Of a stretch of DNA of 64,000 nt, positions 10,383-22,894 are shown one piece after another. Within the stretch, counting starts at the first letter, position 1. Each line of letters opens with the position of its first letter. The stretch lies in NCBI GenBank assembly GCA_012274445.1, contig JAAROD010000007.1:682001-746000 (forward strand), read 5' to 3'. A program made the position numbers and the translations under genes. This DNA comes from Sclerotiophoma versabilis. Its lineage: Eukaryota; Ascomycota; Dothideomycetes; Pleosporales; Didymellaceae. Under the pieces are notes generated by a model. The model was not told where the DNA came from and searched no databases. It saw nothing but the letters and a program-made list of their open reading frames with translations.

Positions 10383-13300
10383 GCAAACCTCGCGGCCTGC
10401 TCTCCAGTCGAGCAACCAACAAAACCACCACAACACTACACCCATTGATACCCAAACCCAACCGGCATTGTAATGCTAGGTTTGGAAGCACGTACTAATC
10501 TCCACACCTTTGTCATCTGACCCCGTCGCTTATAGTCTCCGGTCCGCAGCGGTCCGCATAAAGAAGTATTTAGTCATAGTCATAGTCACATGCGAAGCAT
10601 GCAAAGCCTCATCACGAGCGCTTACGAGTTATGAATCGATCAATTCAGGTCGATCTCCATCCTCCAGACGCGTCACTCCGTCCCTTCCCATGCTGACTAG
10701 TGTCTTACTCATCGCGTGGCTGTCCAAGGTCCAAGGAAACAAAAGGAAGTGCGCCACACGCCACCTCGCTTCGCTCTTCAGCCGTCATGTTGTGCAAACG
10801 GATCCAGATGCGTTTTGAAACCTGAGGAGCCTCGCTAAGTGTCCCTGCTTTTGAATGTAGGTGGGGAAGATGTTGTGTGCATGTGCATGTGGATCAGACC
10901 CACCATTCGCACTGTCGCCGAATGAGAGATGTTGCATATCCACATTGACATGCACATTCTACATCTACATCCACACATTACTACTCCACACGCTCCTTTT
11001 TGTATGTTGACTATATATACATAATAACGTGCCTCAAAGCTTTTTCCGTTGTACTCCCAAAAAAAAAAAAGGAAAAAGAAAAAAAGCACCCACGCGCAGA
11101 CATGCTATCATGTGCCATTGTACTAATTACTCTGTTCCCCTGAAAAAGAAATCAGAGCTCGGATTGGATGTTCGAGCCGCGCTCTGATCACTCAGGCGCG
11201 CACAGGAATGGACATGTAGATGTTCATTTTTTTTATTAACTCTGGTCGGCAATACCGTGATGCTGGGTCGTTTTTTTTATAAATATATGCACTGCACTGC
11301 ACTGCACTGCATTGCGGTATTCATTGACTCCTTGGGGCACAGAGAGATGGGTGTGCAATGCGCGTATGCGGGCTGCTTTCACCGTATGGTGGACTGCCCG
11401 GGCGCTTTGGAGCGGAGGCGTGGGCTGAGCGGCTGAGTGCGCGGTCTCTCTCGAGATCTGGTGCTCGGGTACGGACGTGTGGAGCGCTGTTGGTGCGATG
11501 CGATGCTGCGTGCGACGGAACGTCGGGATCGAGTGATGGGTTGTCAGTTGAGACTGCGGGCTTGAATCGGTTGTGGTTCTGGGCTGGGAGCTGGGAAGGA
11601 GGGGTGAGGAGACTCGAGGTTGGGTGGTGGAAGGGACCGAAGGGGTGCGTTATGCAGGCGTTTTACTGCGTTGGGCTGTCATAGGGTAAATCCGTGCACT
11701 CGACATGTGTAGGTTTGGGTTGGATTATTCGGTACCGTGCGGCTTTGGATTTGTAGGCTGGGATCTCTTCACTGACGTGGTTGGTTTCGAGGTGAGCTGC
11801 GAAAAGACGTGCATTGGGCTTGGAGTGTACTGTGGCTGGGTTGTTGCATGCATTGGTTAAGCCTGGGTGTCTTCGACGGGATACTCTGACTGTCAATGAG
11901 CAGTCTGATCTGCTTCCAATAGTTTTGCGCCTACATTTCCAGTTGCGCAGGGAGTTGTTACTTTGCCCGTCATTTGCTGTAGGTTGAGTGTCGGTGACCC
12001 TTGTGACTGCGACTTCGTGAAGTCGAGGTCGCATGCATGATCGGTGATCATGTGGGTTGAGAGGTAGGTCACATGTCTAATCCCATCTGCAGAGAGCCCG
12101 TGGAGATGCATACGAGCATTGGCAGAGCACATGGTGGATGTGACCTCGCAGTCCAGTGGATGGAGTTGTTGTACCGTAGTCGAAGCAATGCAATCGCTGT
12201 GAGCATGGCGCGTTCGTCGTGTAGTAAGCGATTTATATTTCTGCTTTGTCAAGGTTGGAAGGTGCTGTGCCTCGGCCGATGGAATTCTCATCACTACACG
12301 CATGATGGTTGTTGTTATTCATGCATGATTCCCAATTTGGTACCGGTCAGCCCCATTCGGACTGACAGTGCAGGTAGGTCGACCTACTGCACATTGATGT
12401 GTCAAGCTACAGATCATACTCACAGTATGCAGCTGAGAGATTTGAGACCGTGAGAGCGGTATAGCACACCGCAACGTGCTCATCCTTGTATTTGAAACAG
12501 CGTCTTTTTGGGCGTAGTGCGATCACTCGTGTATATGTAGATCTGACTGGATGAATAAAGTAGGGATCAATACCTAATGCCATAAAGGATTTCTTTTGAG
12601 CGAGACCCTGCAGTAGGTGTTGTGGCGTTCGCAGTGCTGTGCGCAAGCTACTGGCGGTGGGGTAGATCTAACGGCCGTGTTTTCGTAGCATTGTCAACTG
12701 GAAGACGCGCTCGTGACATCATAGCGAAGTTCGCTTCGTTCAAGAGAGCGTTTCATAGTGTACTCGACCGATGTACAGACCGCAGCCATGTGGGTATCAA
12801 GTCGGGAAGATGCATTGCGTAGGGCTGCAGGAGCGTCTACGGCCACCAGTGAGCTCACAGCTGAGTGAGCATGCGGTCGAGTTTGAGGCCTGCGGTGCGC
12901 GCTTGGGCCGCTGTTTGGGAACACAGCGGCGGAATGTTACCAGCCTTAGATGGATATTCCAAGCGCAGATTGCGGTATTGGCAGGCGCCAGTGGACTGGG
13001 TGAACGACTGTTAGTGCCAGAGGCGGTGTGTCTACCCGACAAATGTAAGAACTGCTGCAACATTGGAGTGTCAATGGTGTGGAGAGATCTGTTAGTAACC
13101 TAGGGTCGTCGACAATTATGGTAAGTTCTCCAGGCCTCGTGCGTCAACGTGCAGATGATGAGCAGCACTTGGCTCCTCGGTACTATATAGGGGCAGCACC
13201 GCAGCGGAGCCATGCACGTGATGGCGGTGATCGAAGAACTTGATTCTGAGAGTGTTCTCTACATTTTCAGCATCGTCATCGAAAAAAGAGACAATAACAA

Positions 13301-16300
13301 TGTCAGTGCTTGCAGTCAATAAGTTCTTGAAAGGTCACTGGTGCCGGGCCGTAACTTGTTGTTGCCAATTATAAAGCGGCAGTGTCCTGAACAGGGCACG
13401 TAAGCGACGACTAGCTTCAGCTTTCAGACGACACTCTTCACTCAATCGTCATGCAACCGATCTCGGCTCCTTCCGTGGGTTTGCGAAGGTTTTCCGCCCT
13501 CAGCTCCACTGGTGATGGCGCGCGATAACCGCCACGGTATCTGCGCCGTAATGACTACAAGCACGCGGGAAGCGGGCCTGAACACCTTCATGTCAGTTTC
13601 CACAGCCATTAGGTCCACAACTGAGTCGCTCGTCTGTAAAAGTGCGGCTAAATGTCCCTGCTAGCAAAGCTGGTTGTCAGATCCGATCTTACGCATCCAA
13701 AACAACGAGCGGTGCCGACGACAGACTCACCGCGCAACTCCGCTATGAACAAGGGGCTTTTGCACTATCACCACATTACTGAACACATGTCGCAGCGCAG
13801 TGCAGGGGGCCTAGTACCGCCATTCGCCCTTTCCAGGCACATGTCCATGTGCATCTTCCAAGTGCTGCGCGGACCCTCCGATTACTCGACTGCAGATTAT
13901 ACGATCTAGCGCGCGAACCAATGGGAAGCTTGGGCTGCAGCTGAAGAGCCTCTAAGCACCGAACCACCTCATCCCTGCTACAACCAGTAGCCCTACCAAA
14001 CCGCCCACACATCTAGTAACTGACTTTAGGGCTGTGCTAGTTCCGCCCGACAAACCCGTCTTAGCAGCACCCGCTGCTGACTATGCACCCGTTCCATTAG
14101 TGGACTCCCGTTGCCTTACGGACCTGCAGAGGTTCGAGTACGCCTTTTGTGTAGACCCACCGGTGCTTGTCCACTGTCCCTTGTCTTTGATGTCTACAGT
14201 ATATATGCTACTCCCTCACGATTCATGGGCTTGTTTCCCTACCTTATCTTTCACGTTCAACCTCTCCTTACAGTGTTCTCTCCTGCATTCGGCACTCCAG
14301 CTTTGCCGTCGTCCTTACTTCACTTCGAACATTCTACGCCCTTAAGCCGTCCGTTGTAGTGATCTACTATCACAATGTGCTACCAGGTCGTCGAACGCTA
14401 TTCTGTGTGTCGATGCCTTTACCACAAGCATGCCATTGACCCTTGCGCTGCTCATGGACAGCGCGGTCACATGGTACAGGAGAAGACGGTTCTCGTGGGC
14501 TATGCCTGCAGCCTGCACAGCGGCCACCGACCCGGGGCCATCTACAGTTCTCAACACGCACCCTCATCTCCTGAGAGTGAGTGCGCAACATACGCAGCTT
14601 TTCAGTTGCGATGAGCATACGAGGATGCACTGTTGTCACCATGCATGCCGTTATCACACCCTGCCATAAACACTGCGGAGAGTTAACGCATTTACATTTT
14701 CGAGCCGGTCTCTCGCTGCAACGATGGGCAGCATCTTTGAGTACGACTTTTCTTTCCACGACTTCATAACATACACGCATCAGTTTGGAGTTTGGGACAT
14801 CAAATTGAGTAATACAGCATAAACTTGGAATCGAGTGTGGATAAAGGGTCAAATTCAACGGACTTGATAGCCACACTTGAAATGTACGATCACGATCACG
14901 ACCGGGTGCATAGCAGCGCATGATCGATGTTGTTACGAGCGTTCGCTAATATGGCGCTGGATTGGGAAAGGGTTTCTGTTCTCTTCTTCTCGCTTCGATA
15001 AATCTTAGCATTACTATTCATATATGCAGCAACAAGAATTACTCCTTCCTCAACTGCTCAAGCTGCCTTGTGTAATCGCCTTCCAAGCCCACAGCCCGTA
15101 CTCCACCGCAGTACCATGGTTTGTATCTCGTAACCGTCTGCAGGATCCGGAGCTGCGGAAAGTGCAAGCTTGAGTCACCAGCAGCTGTTGCGAGTATGCC
15201 TAATGTAGTGGATGTATGCCTGAAATGTTGCGTGGGCCGCTGTGATACGTCACTAGACGCTAATGGTGCATGCTAGCGCCTCGGAGCAACACCGCTCTTT
15301 CCACACTGCTTTCCTACACACCTCACTCGAATCTGTACCTCTTCGTCGGTGAGCCCAGCTTAACGTCTACCGTTCACACCCTTACGCAAAATACTGAATC
15401 TGCAACTATGATCGAATCCGACCTTGCTCCGACGCTTCACTTACTCCACCGACTTCCCTATCACAGTGGCCGGTGAACAACTTTGGGAGCTAAAGCTCGG
15501 CAATTCGGCGAAGCGCCGTGGTGCAACACGGGTTCACGATCAATCCAGTCACGCCTTCTATTATCCGTTCTGTTCACCATATCCAAGCCGATTCTTCCGC
15601 TGCCCGGCCCGGATTCGACTGCATTGTTGTTGCCGACCGTGCTCACTACCAAGATTGGACGATCCGACGTCTTTGTCAGCTAATCCAGTGATACCACCTG
15701 ATACCTCTCTTGCATACGACACATGTTCTGGGGTTAGGAGTTCGTGTGCAGTCACATGCACCGGATGCGGCTCTAGTACTAGGCATCCAATGCTTCTGGC
15801 GGGCGGTTCGCTGGCTCTTGGGCACCTTAACTGGCTGCGAGATTGCAACACGACCTATCGTGTCTTTTAGAATGTCGAATCACTCACATAAGCTGTTCTC
15901 TACAGGTTCATGGCACTGTCCAGACTTCGATTGCGTTTCAGCCTTGTGACAATGGGACGATTGTCAGACTCCCCTTGCTCGTTAAGTGGTTTATGTCAAG
16001 GCGGTCTACATGCCACATATCTTCTGCCGGTGATATGCGGATGATTGAAGCTGACTCTGAGTTTGGCCTCTCCCAATCATAGATATGGGACACTCTGCAG
16101 ATACAACTCATTCGCTCCGTCACTGGGTCCGACACCACCAAGTGCTGCACTACACGGAACTTTACGACCGGGTAGGGTTGATTTTAAGAAACCCACGATC
16201 CGCTGTAACAGCTCGAGGACGATTATGGAGATTCTACTGGCGTTGGAAATATGCAAAGCCGCAATCCACAGGAGAAACGACAAGGCGCATCGTGTTACGA

Positions 16301-17285
16301 ACCTGAAAGAAAAGGTCCAATGCATAGGGCTGGCTCCGCACCAAACGCGTACTCAATTCCACTGCAAAGTCGCTGTAATGAGGCTTCACAGTCCACTCCG
16401 CTCAGTGGCGATTCTTACCAAGGAAATAAGGCAACATTAAACGATCAGAACCTTTGTATCCTTACGGAGCGACCGATGCTGTATGACTCCAAAATAAATA
16501 TGCGGTTACGGCGGACTAGTTTCCCTCCCCGCAGACGTGCCCACTCCATTGGCCTGTGTGCCTGATGAGTCGTTCCCCCTTATTTTGAACCTTCCAGAAA
16601 CCTTTACACATATTTCAACCATCTTTTGCGTCGCCCAATATTCCGCCGATGACGCTTTGATTACCATTTTGGAATTTTCGACGGTCAAAATGACCATCAT
16701 CGATACATTGCCGCTGTCTACCCATCAAGTGTGTTCGCAGTCCCATTGTCATTGCTGCCCCAATCAATATAATTGTGTCGTCACGAGCGAGATTGAAAGT
16801 CGCTCAATGCTGCCTTCGGGAATAAGGCTAGTGCTGAGCGGCGATCTTGACAGTGATCGACACTTGGCTGCTGACCAACGATGTCACAGGACTTCGTGAG
16901 CACTGAAGAATGTATTTACGATGAACTTGTTCAGAAAGCCTCAAGGACATTGAATCCTTTTTATCCGCCTTCAGAAAGCTGGCAACGGTGAAGGGGTGAC
17001 TTTTTGCCAAGATGACGTGTGAAGCCACGTCGGACAACAGACACGAGAAGAAGTTACTTAGCAGACATGGTCGGATGCCTTCCAATGTCTTCAACATTAA
17101 CGACCAGTTTTAACCATGGGATCTTATTCCTTAAGGTCCCATAGCATCGACAACTTGGGGTCCACACCGATAGAAGCGAAGACCAGTGGGGTGTTCAAAG
17201 TAACAGTGTGGACGCGTAAAGCTGTGAGATTGGCTTTGAGTGACTGTCAATACACTGCCGTTAGATTTATGGTATCTGGCATATA

Positions 17286-17303
17286 CATATATATATATAT
17301 ATA
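17286..17303. repeat. (TA)n microsatellite
   Basis: About nine consecutive TA units flanked by ACATATAC-type sequence. It is a simple repeat with no inferred function. Confidence 0.8.
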
Positions 17304-17839
17304 TTACATTAAGCATCTCACTCACCGCACTTGAGAGATCTATCTACACTAGAAAGCAGCAACATGCAGTGCCCCAATCCAACTCTGTATCCTAAACACA
17401 ACGCTCGGACAGAAGTGCTCCTAGCACTCAAAACCTGCCTTTCCTTCATACTTAGTGTTTGAGTTCATCCATAGTGCCGCCGTCTGAGCCAGATCTCTCG
17501 CTCGCCGCCGCATTTTGTGCTGCACGAAGGATGGTCGGCCGTATTGAAAACTACAGCCAAACACAACAAAGAAGACGAGTCCTGTACGGCAGCGAAATCA
17601 GTCCAGCATAAGAGCTACAAGCATTCTGTGAATGCGAGTGGGATTAACAGCTTGCAGATCGGCGTCTAAGAGAACTATTTTGGGATCAAACATCAGGGCT
17701 ACAGATCTGTCATCAATGATGGTTTTGAGGCGACACTCAACATAATGCGCTCCCTTGGTCTAGCTAGTATGCCGTTGTATGTCTAGGATTGGAAGTAAAC
17801 ATTTGTCGGCTGATCTAAGGGTACAAACTTTGGGACTAT

Positions 17840-18190
17840 CATCGTCCAACTTCATATCAAGTAGCGCGCCAGCCGATTCCTCAAAGATCTAAACCTTCTA
17901 CGATATCGCCAGCCTCGAGGAGTATAACGCAGTCCTCAACACGAACCCAGAGAAGTGGTGCCATGATAGTTTCTTTTCAGTAAACCATATAGGCTTGCGA
18001 AGGAATTCCTGCGAGCAATAGTACGCGAAGTTAGTGGAACAGCAGCTCATCGATGTCGGGATTGAGTACATGTTCTGGCAATATGATCATGACTTGCTAC
18101 TTGTTCCTTCGGGAGGCTCTGCGGCTTGATTGGATGCTGTAGATCGTTATCTGGGCAGCAAGGTTTCTATTAGGCGCGATAAGATCAACT
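17840..18190 (+). pseudogene. Decayed coding remnant, family not recognised
   Basis: One forward frame keeps protein-like composition for roughly 115 codons but is broken by stops at 17890-17892 (TAA), 18019-18021 (TAG) and 18127-18129 (TGA). Stretches such as TFYDIASLEEYNAVLNTNP and VEQQLIDVGIEYMFWQYDHD look like soluble protein sequence, with paired aromatic and acidic residues. No start codon or splice pattern rescues it. I do not recognise the family. It may equally be chance; the call rests on composition alone. Confidence 0.3.
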
Positions 18191-18694
18191 TGCCGTGCGG
18201 GTCTTTCGCTGGCAGACAGTAATGATAACCCAATGGTGATACGAGTCATGTCCGTACACAAAGTCAACTTTCATCCTGGACGGGTGCCTCAAACGCGTGA
18301 CTGAGCGAGATCTTACTTCTCGTTCGAGCCGATGCAGCTTTGGCTGGAGAATGTATGTGGGTGATCTCTAGATTACAAGCGGGGCCCAAGCGCGTGTCTG
18401 TGAAGGACAGAAACAGTTGACGTCACCGCAAAACGCTAGCGACATCGATATCCGTCAATCGCTTGCGCTCAGTTTCTCAAATTCTGTTCGGTCCATGGAT
18501 ACCCTAATACCGTGTTTCTGTGACGCGGCCTAGGATCAGATATCTGCCACGAGCTGTGCTTATGACGGTTCTCTCGATCCCGCATAGTGCTGACGACCCC
18601 TCAATTTAGTACTTGTGGGCTGGAGTGCCTGATGTATTGAAGTACCGCGACCTAAACCATACAACTCATACGACAGAACTTTATAAGAAGTAAA

Positions 18695-19564
18695 ATGTCT
18701 GATTCTCAACCCATCGTTCTGATTGTTTCTGGCGGCTGGCACACGCCCCAAAGCTACACCAAGCTGACCGAGGCACTGTCATCTTCTGGCTTTGAAGTCC
18801 ATGTTCCAGCTCTAGGATCTATAAGTGACGAAAGACCACCAAGCGCCGACCTGGAGAGCGATACAACTCTGATTCGCTCGTATGCAGAAGACCTTGTCAA
18901 CGACGGCTACGAAATCTTAGTGTTGATGCACTCTTACGGCGGTCAAGTGGGCACCAATGCGCTCTCCGGGCTCAGCCTCGCTGAAAGATCCAAAAACGGT
19001 CTCTCCGGTGGTGTGTCGCACCTCATTTACATGACCGCGACGGCGATTGCGGAGGGCAAAAGCATGGTCGACACTGTACGCGACTTCAGACATGAAGAGC
19101 TTTTGCCTTTGGCCTTCGATTTTGCGGATGACAAGTCATGTGTACACCGTGACGCAAAGTTACTTCTTATTGGCGCTGACGATACTCTCGTCGAAGAAGA
19201 GAAGGACGAATATGTCAAGACGCTGGGACGATGGAATGGCAATTGCATGTACCAGCCACTTACGACTGCACGTGCGGCGTGGCGTGATGGACCAGTGACA
19301 TATATCCATACGACTGGTGACATGACTGTACCACTGGATTATCAGAAAGTCTTCGTAAAGGGAATGGAAGAGGCGGGTGTTCAGGTGCAGCGCGTATCTA
19401 TTGAGACGGGTCACTGTCCCAACTTGACGAAGCCGAAAGAGGTTGCTGAAGTTGTGAGCAAGATTGCGAACAGAGAGATAGTAGAAAACAAAAATAAGGC
19501 TCATGGTGCTTATCCAGGGGATTTCGAAGGCGAGATCCAGAGTGTGGGTGCTACCAAGACATGA
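18695..19564 (+). CDS. Alpha/beta hydrolase (AB_hydrolase_6 / EstC type)
   Basis: A single exon encodes 289 residues starting at the first ATG. The fold begins with an IVLIVSGGWHTP strand carrying the oxyanion-hole region. The nucleophile elbow is HSYGG with Ser80. The acid is Asp209 in TTGDMTVP, and the catalytic His240 lies in TGHCPNL, so the full Ser-Asp-His triad is present. Fungal members of this group act on small esters, lactones or polyketide-derived substrates, and many sit in secondary-metabolite loci. No biosynthetic genes flank this one, so the substrate is unknown. There is no signal peptide, so it is probably cytosolic. The gene is flanked by gene-poor DNA on the left and by a convergent Hsp70-like gene on the right, 278 bp away. 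Confidence 0.88.
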   Translation: MSDSQPIVLIVSGGWHTPQSYTKLTEALSSSGFEVHVPALGSISDERPPSADLESDTTLIRSYAEDLVNDGYEILVLMHSYGGQVGTNALSGLSLAERSKNGLSGGVSHLIYMTATAIAEGKSMVDTVRDFRHEELLPLAFDFADDKSCVHRDAKLLLIGADDTLVEEEKDEYVKTLGRWNGNCMYQPLTTARAAWRDGPVTYIHTTGDMTVPLDYQKVFVKGMEEAGVQVQRVSIETGHCPNLTKPKEVAEVVSKIANREIVENKNKAHGAYPGDFEGEIQSVGATKT

Positions 19565-19842
19565 GTACTGCATCAGGGAGCCTCCGAACATCTACTTGCA
19601 ACTGTAGAGGGACTCGGCATTCTTTTGAAGAGAACAAGTGGGCGATTAAATCAGCTACTAAGGTACATAGCGATGATTCAGTTATTCTGCTTCTATGCAT
19701 GTTTTGGCCACTGAACAGATGAGAGACAAAGGCTGCTTGTTTTTGCACATCTCCATACTGGGTGCTCAAGAGCATCCTGATGCAGTACCATTCATGTACA
19801 TGGGTTGCGAAGAAAGTATGAGAATTTCCAGTAATTCTACAA

Positions 19843-22171
19843 CTACCATACGGTGGATCCATTCTGATACGCGGGCACTACGTTGGTTTTGACAACCACC
19901 TTGTTGTCCCAGCCATTACCATAGCCTTGATACCCTCCAAGAGGCGCAGAACCATACCCATTAATATTGCCCAGATGCTGCACCGACTTTCTAGCTACAC
20001 CCGCCCCTCTGTTGGTTGCTGCAGGCAAACTGTTCATGGGAAAATCGCTAGCTACGGGGGTTTGTTGTGGGTCTGGTGGTGCTGCGGCCTGCCACTCTAC
20101 TTTGATGGTGTTGTCTTTACTAAGCTTCACGCCATTGTGCCATAGTTCAAAGGTTAGGTCTGCTGGTCCAAGGTTCACTTTGATGACAAAGTTGATACGA
20201 TGGTACTTTTTGCCACTATTCCACCAGTGCCGATTCTTCAGCTTGAATTGCGAGAGTGAGACGGAGGCAAAGTCGGACTCGACCTTGCATAACGAACGAC
20301 AAGCTGGACGATCTCAGCACATTTTTGCTTGGAGAAGATAAGATTGACCTACATGAGTTCATTGTGTAGGGCAGCAATTCTGCGTCTGCTTCGGAACAAA
20401 TAACATCAGTCGGAAAAACCCGCGGAGGATTTGGAACAGCAGATGTTGCTGGTGGACATTTGCGGCTGAATTCCCGAACAATAGGATAGTCACTGGATAC
20501 TGGTTCACCCTGTTGCTGTCAGCTACATTGCCATAGCAGTTCGTGCACTTACCTTCTTAATGAACCAATCGACACAATCCACCACATATACCTTGCCGTC
20601 AAGCATGTCAATCTCAGTTCTTTGACCGATGTGCTGTTGATTGTTTGGGTTGTATAGCATCTTGCACTTTGTGCCGTAGGAAGCACGGCAACAACGCCAG
20701 CCTAGAACCGACTGGCCACTCTTCAATTTTGCCACACGATCTGCGACGTTGCCCTTGCAGACAACGAGCTGAGGGTCTGGCGCAACCCTTATCTGTATGT
20801 TTCGGGCATTGCTGTGTGTTGAATTACCAAAGGCATACCTGGACCTCAAGCAGGATTGTACGTATGCAGAATTACCAAGGCCGCCAGAGAGAACGAGATG
20901 CGCGACTTGCTCGCTAGGATGTTTCTGCTGCAGACGAGCAAGTTGTTTGTCCATCATCTGAAACAGTTTGGAGATTTGTACGTCGAAGATTGCTTTAAGA
21001 TCGTTCCTTTGGAAGTACATATCGCCACCACTGATGTCATACTGCTGGTTCACATAGCCTGGATCCAGTTTAGGCACGCGTACGGCAAATGTATCAGTAT
21101 CTGCTAGTGACTCCTCCGAGCCATAGTCGCACTTCGCATTCTGGTATTCTTTGCTTATCCGCATTTCCCATGCCGCAGCGTTGAGATCGGCCAATCCTGT
21201 TGATATAGTGCGATCGGCAAACTGTAGCCGTTCGAGCACTGCATTTTCGAAGAGGGTGTCAAGCTGTGCAGCACCAATGGTTGCGCCGAATACAACATCT
21301 AGTTGCTCAAGACTCAATGATCCGCCAATGGTGTTCTTGACGCGGAAGACTGACAAATCGGTAGTGCCGCCCCCAACATCACAGACGAAGAGGACCTCAT
21401 TTTCTTTGAAGATTCCAGGCATGCTTCGCGCTGTGTGCACCGCTGCCGCCTCCGCTTCTGTCAAGCCGATGGTAGCCCTGTGATGTGGATACGAGCCAAA
21501 GCCAGCAGCGGCTATGATCTTCCGGAATCGCTCTACGGTTGGTAACGGCCGCCATGTGGTAGGGACCGAGAAGATGTATTCGATTTTTGCATCTTCCCAT
21601 GTGCTGGCTAGTTCGCCCTTCAACCGCGCTTCGATCGATCGGTAGAGGTACTGGAAGTAATCGGTATACCTACATCGCCTTCTTGTAAGCTTCAAACACA
21701 CCAATCGAGATTAGGAACATACCATTTTTCCACTTCATGTATGCGCGGAACCTTTGACGGATCACTAGACTTTTTCCGCATCTGCTCTAGCAGGTCCTCG
21801 TCGAGCATAATCTTGAACCACTCCCGGCTTTCATGTCCAGCACCGCTTACTTCTTGGGCTGTTTCAGCGAGGAAGCCCCATGAAGAAGGGGTGGATGAGT
21901 TATGCGGGTACACAAGGAGAGTAGGAACCTGATTTACTATTTTAACAAAGCCGGAGTGCAATTGTCAGTCTCTGATTTACCTTGTTCTCGTTTGCTTGCG
22001 TTCTTCCTGGCCATCTCTGTATGTGCCTTACCATATCGGATCCTGTCGACATATTACAGTAAGCGACACCCGTACCTTTGGGAAAGTGTGAGTTGGGAAC
22101 ATCAACAATTTTGAAGAGAACTTACAGGTCATCCCAAAATCTATGGATATTACCAAGTCTGGGCGATCCAT
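19843..22171 (-). CDS. Hsp70-like ATPase (divergent fungal Hsp70 family protein)
   Basis: Six exons (22171-22126, 22075-21981, 21928-21723, 21669-20553, 20509-20353, 20303-19843) join with consistent phases to 693 residues. The actin/Hsp70 ATPase fold is visible: phosphate-1 loop DFGMTCTG at 11-18, phosphate-2 loop DVGGGTTD at 213-220, and adenosine motif LSGGLGNSAY at 376-385. The canonical peptide-binding beta-domain of Hsp70 is not recognisable in the C-terminal half, which ends in a Gly/Asn/Tyr-rich tail. Filamentous ascomycetes carry many such Hsp70-like genes of unknown role, distinct from the housekeeping chaperones; some lie near incompatibility-type genes. The splice model is my own reconstruction; exons 2 and 5 are the least certain. 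ATP binding is likely, chaperone activity is not assured. Confidence 0.83.
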
Positions 22172-22894
22172 GATCACGAACTTTATCGATGTTTGCTCGG
22201 GCGATTTCGAGGAAAAGACAAACTTGTGGCAGTTGTGAATCGTGCAAAATCATGCGACAAGCTGGTTTGCATATAGACCGAGGCTCTTGCAATTATCAAT
22301 GATGATGTGTACGCAACAAGGCTGAGTTTTCAGGAGGGAGACCACACTATGATAGCCAACATCCAGTGTGATGCTAATCTGCAAGCGGCGAAGTCTCAGC
22401 CCCATGCAACATGCACAACGTATTGAGATACGATCGAGAGTGTTCCAGACACCACTGGAATCGCTATGCCGACTTTGGGGGCTGAAGCTGAAGTGTAGCC
22501 TGGTTGGCAAGTGCGGATTTCTCGACCCCACACCATGCAGTTTGGTAGATGGGGGCTTTTTTTCCAAACAGATATGTAAGCAGTTATGCAAGGCTGCTTC
22601 CATAGCTGAACCTTGTTAACTCCTTCAACTACCTGGACTTGATGTTGGGCCGTACTGTGGCGTCCAATCGTCAAATTACACCAGTTTAGGACAAGTACAG
22701 CTGAAGGCGCCCAGACCACTATCTGCATGCGTGAGCACGGTTGCGAGGTTTAAACACTTGCCGTGAATCAGCCTTGTATTTGTTGAACGCTATAACAATC
22801 TCGAGTGCAGTGTTTCGGTCAGCCTAGTTCTTTGCTCGTCCACCCCCCCCCCCCCCCCCCCCGCCACTGAAAGAAGAGGTTATTCGATTCAAAC
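22172..22894. other. Divergent intergenic region with poly-C tract
   Basis: This region between the Hsp70-like gene and the membrane protein gene has no convincing gene. Small frames at 22250-22728 on both strands lack support. An uninterrupted run of 20 C residues at 22843-22862 ends 32 bp before the downstream ATG. Confidence 0.6.
22843..22862. repeat. Poly-C tract of 20 nt
   Basis: Twenty uninterrupted C residues on the plus strand, close upstream of the ATG at 22895. Homopolymers of this length are prone to slippage and to sequencing or assembly error. Confidence 0.9.

Larger units (their letters stand above)
10383..18694. other. 8.3-kb gene-poor region
   Basis: No intact gene could be supported on either strand. 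Open frames of up to about 180 codons exist (for example minus strand 14370-14921) but have no recognisable motifs, no plausible splice partners and unnatural composition. Local features are an A-rich tract at about 11059-11090, a (TGCAC)n run near 11288-11310, and a TA dinucleotide run at about 17286-17303. A short stop-ridden coding-like stretch at 17840-18190 is listed separately. Base composition is near balanced, so this is not the AT-rich RIP-like type seen at 27.2 kb. Confidence 0.6.

Noticed and set aside
13178..13190. A TATATAG sequence near 13183 as a core promoter
   Set aside because: No gene start follows at a sensible distance.
14370..14921. A 183-codon minus-strand open frame in the gene desert
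   Set aside because: No domain, no hydrophobic core pattern, no splice signals, and composition unlike the genuine genes here.
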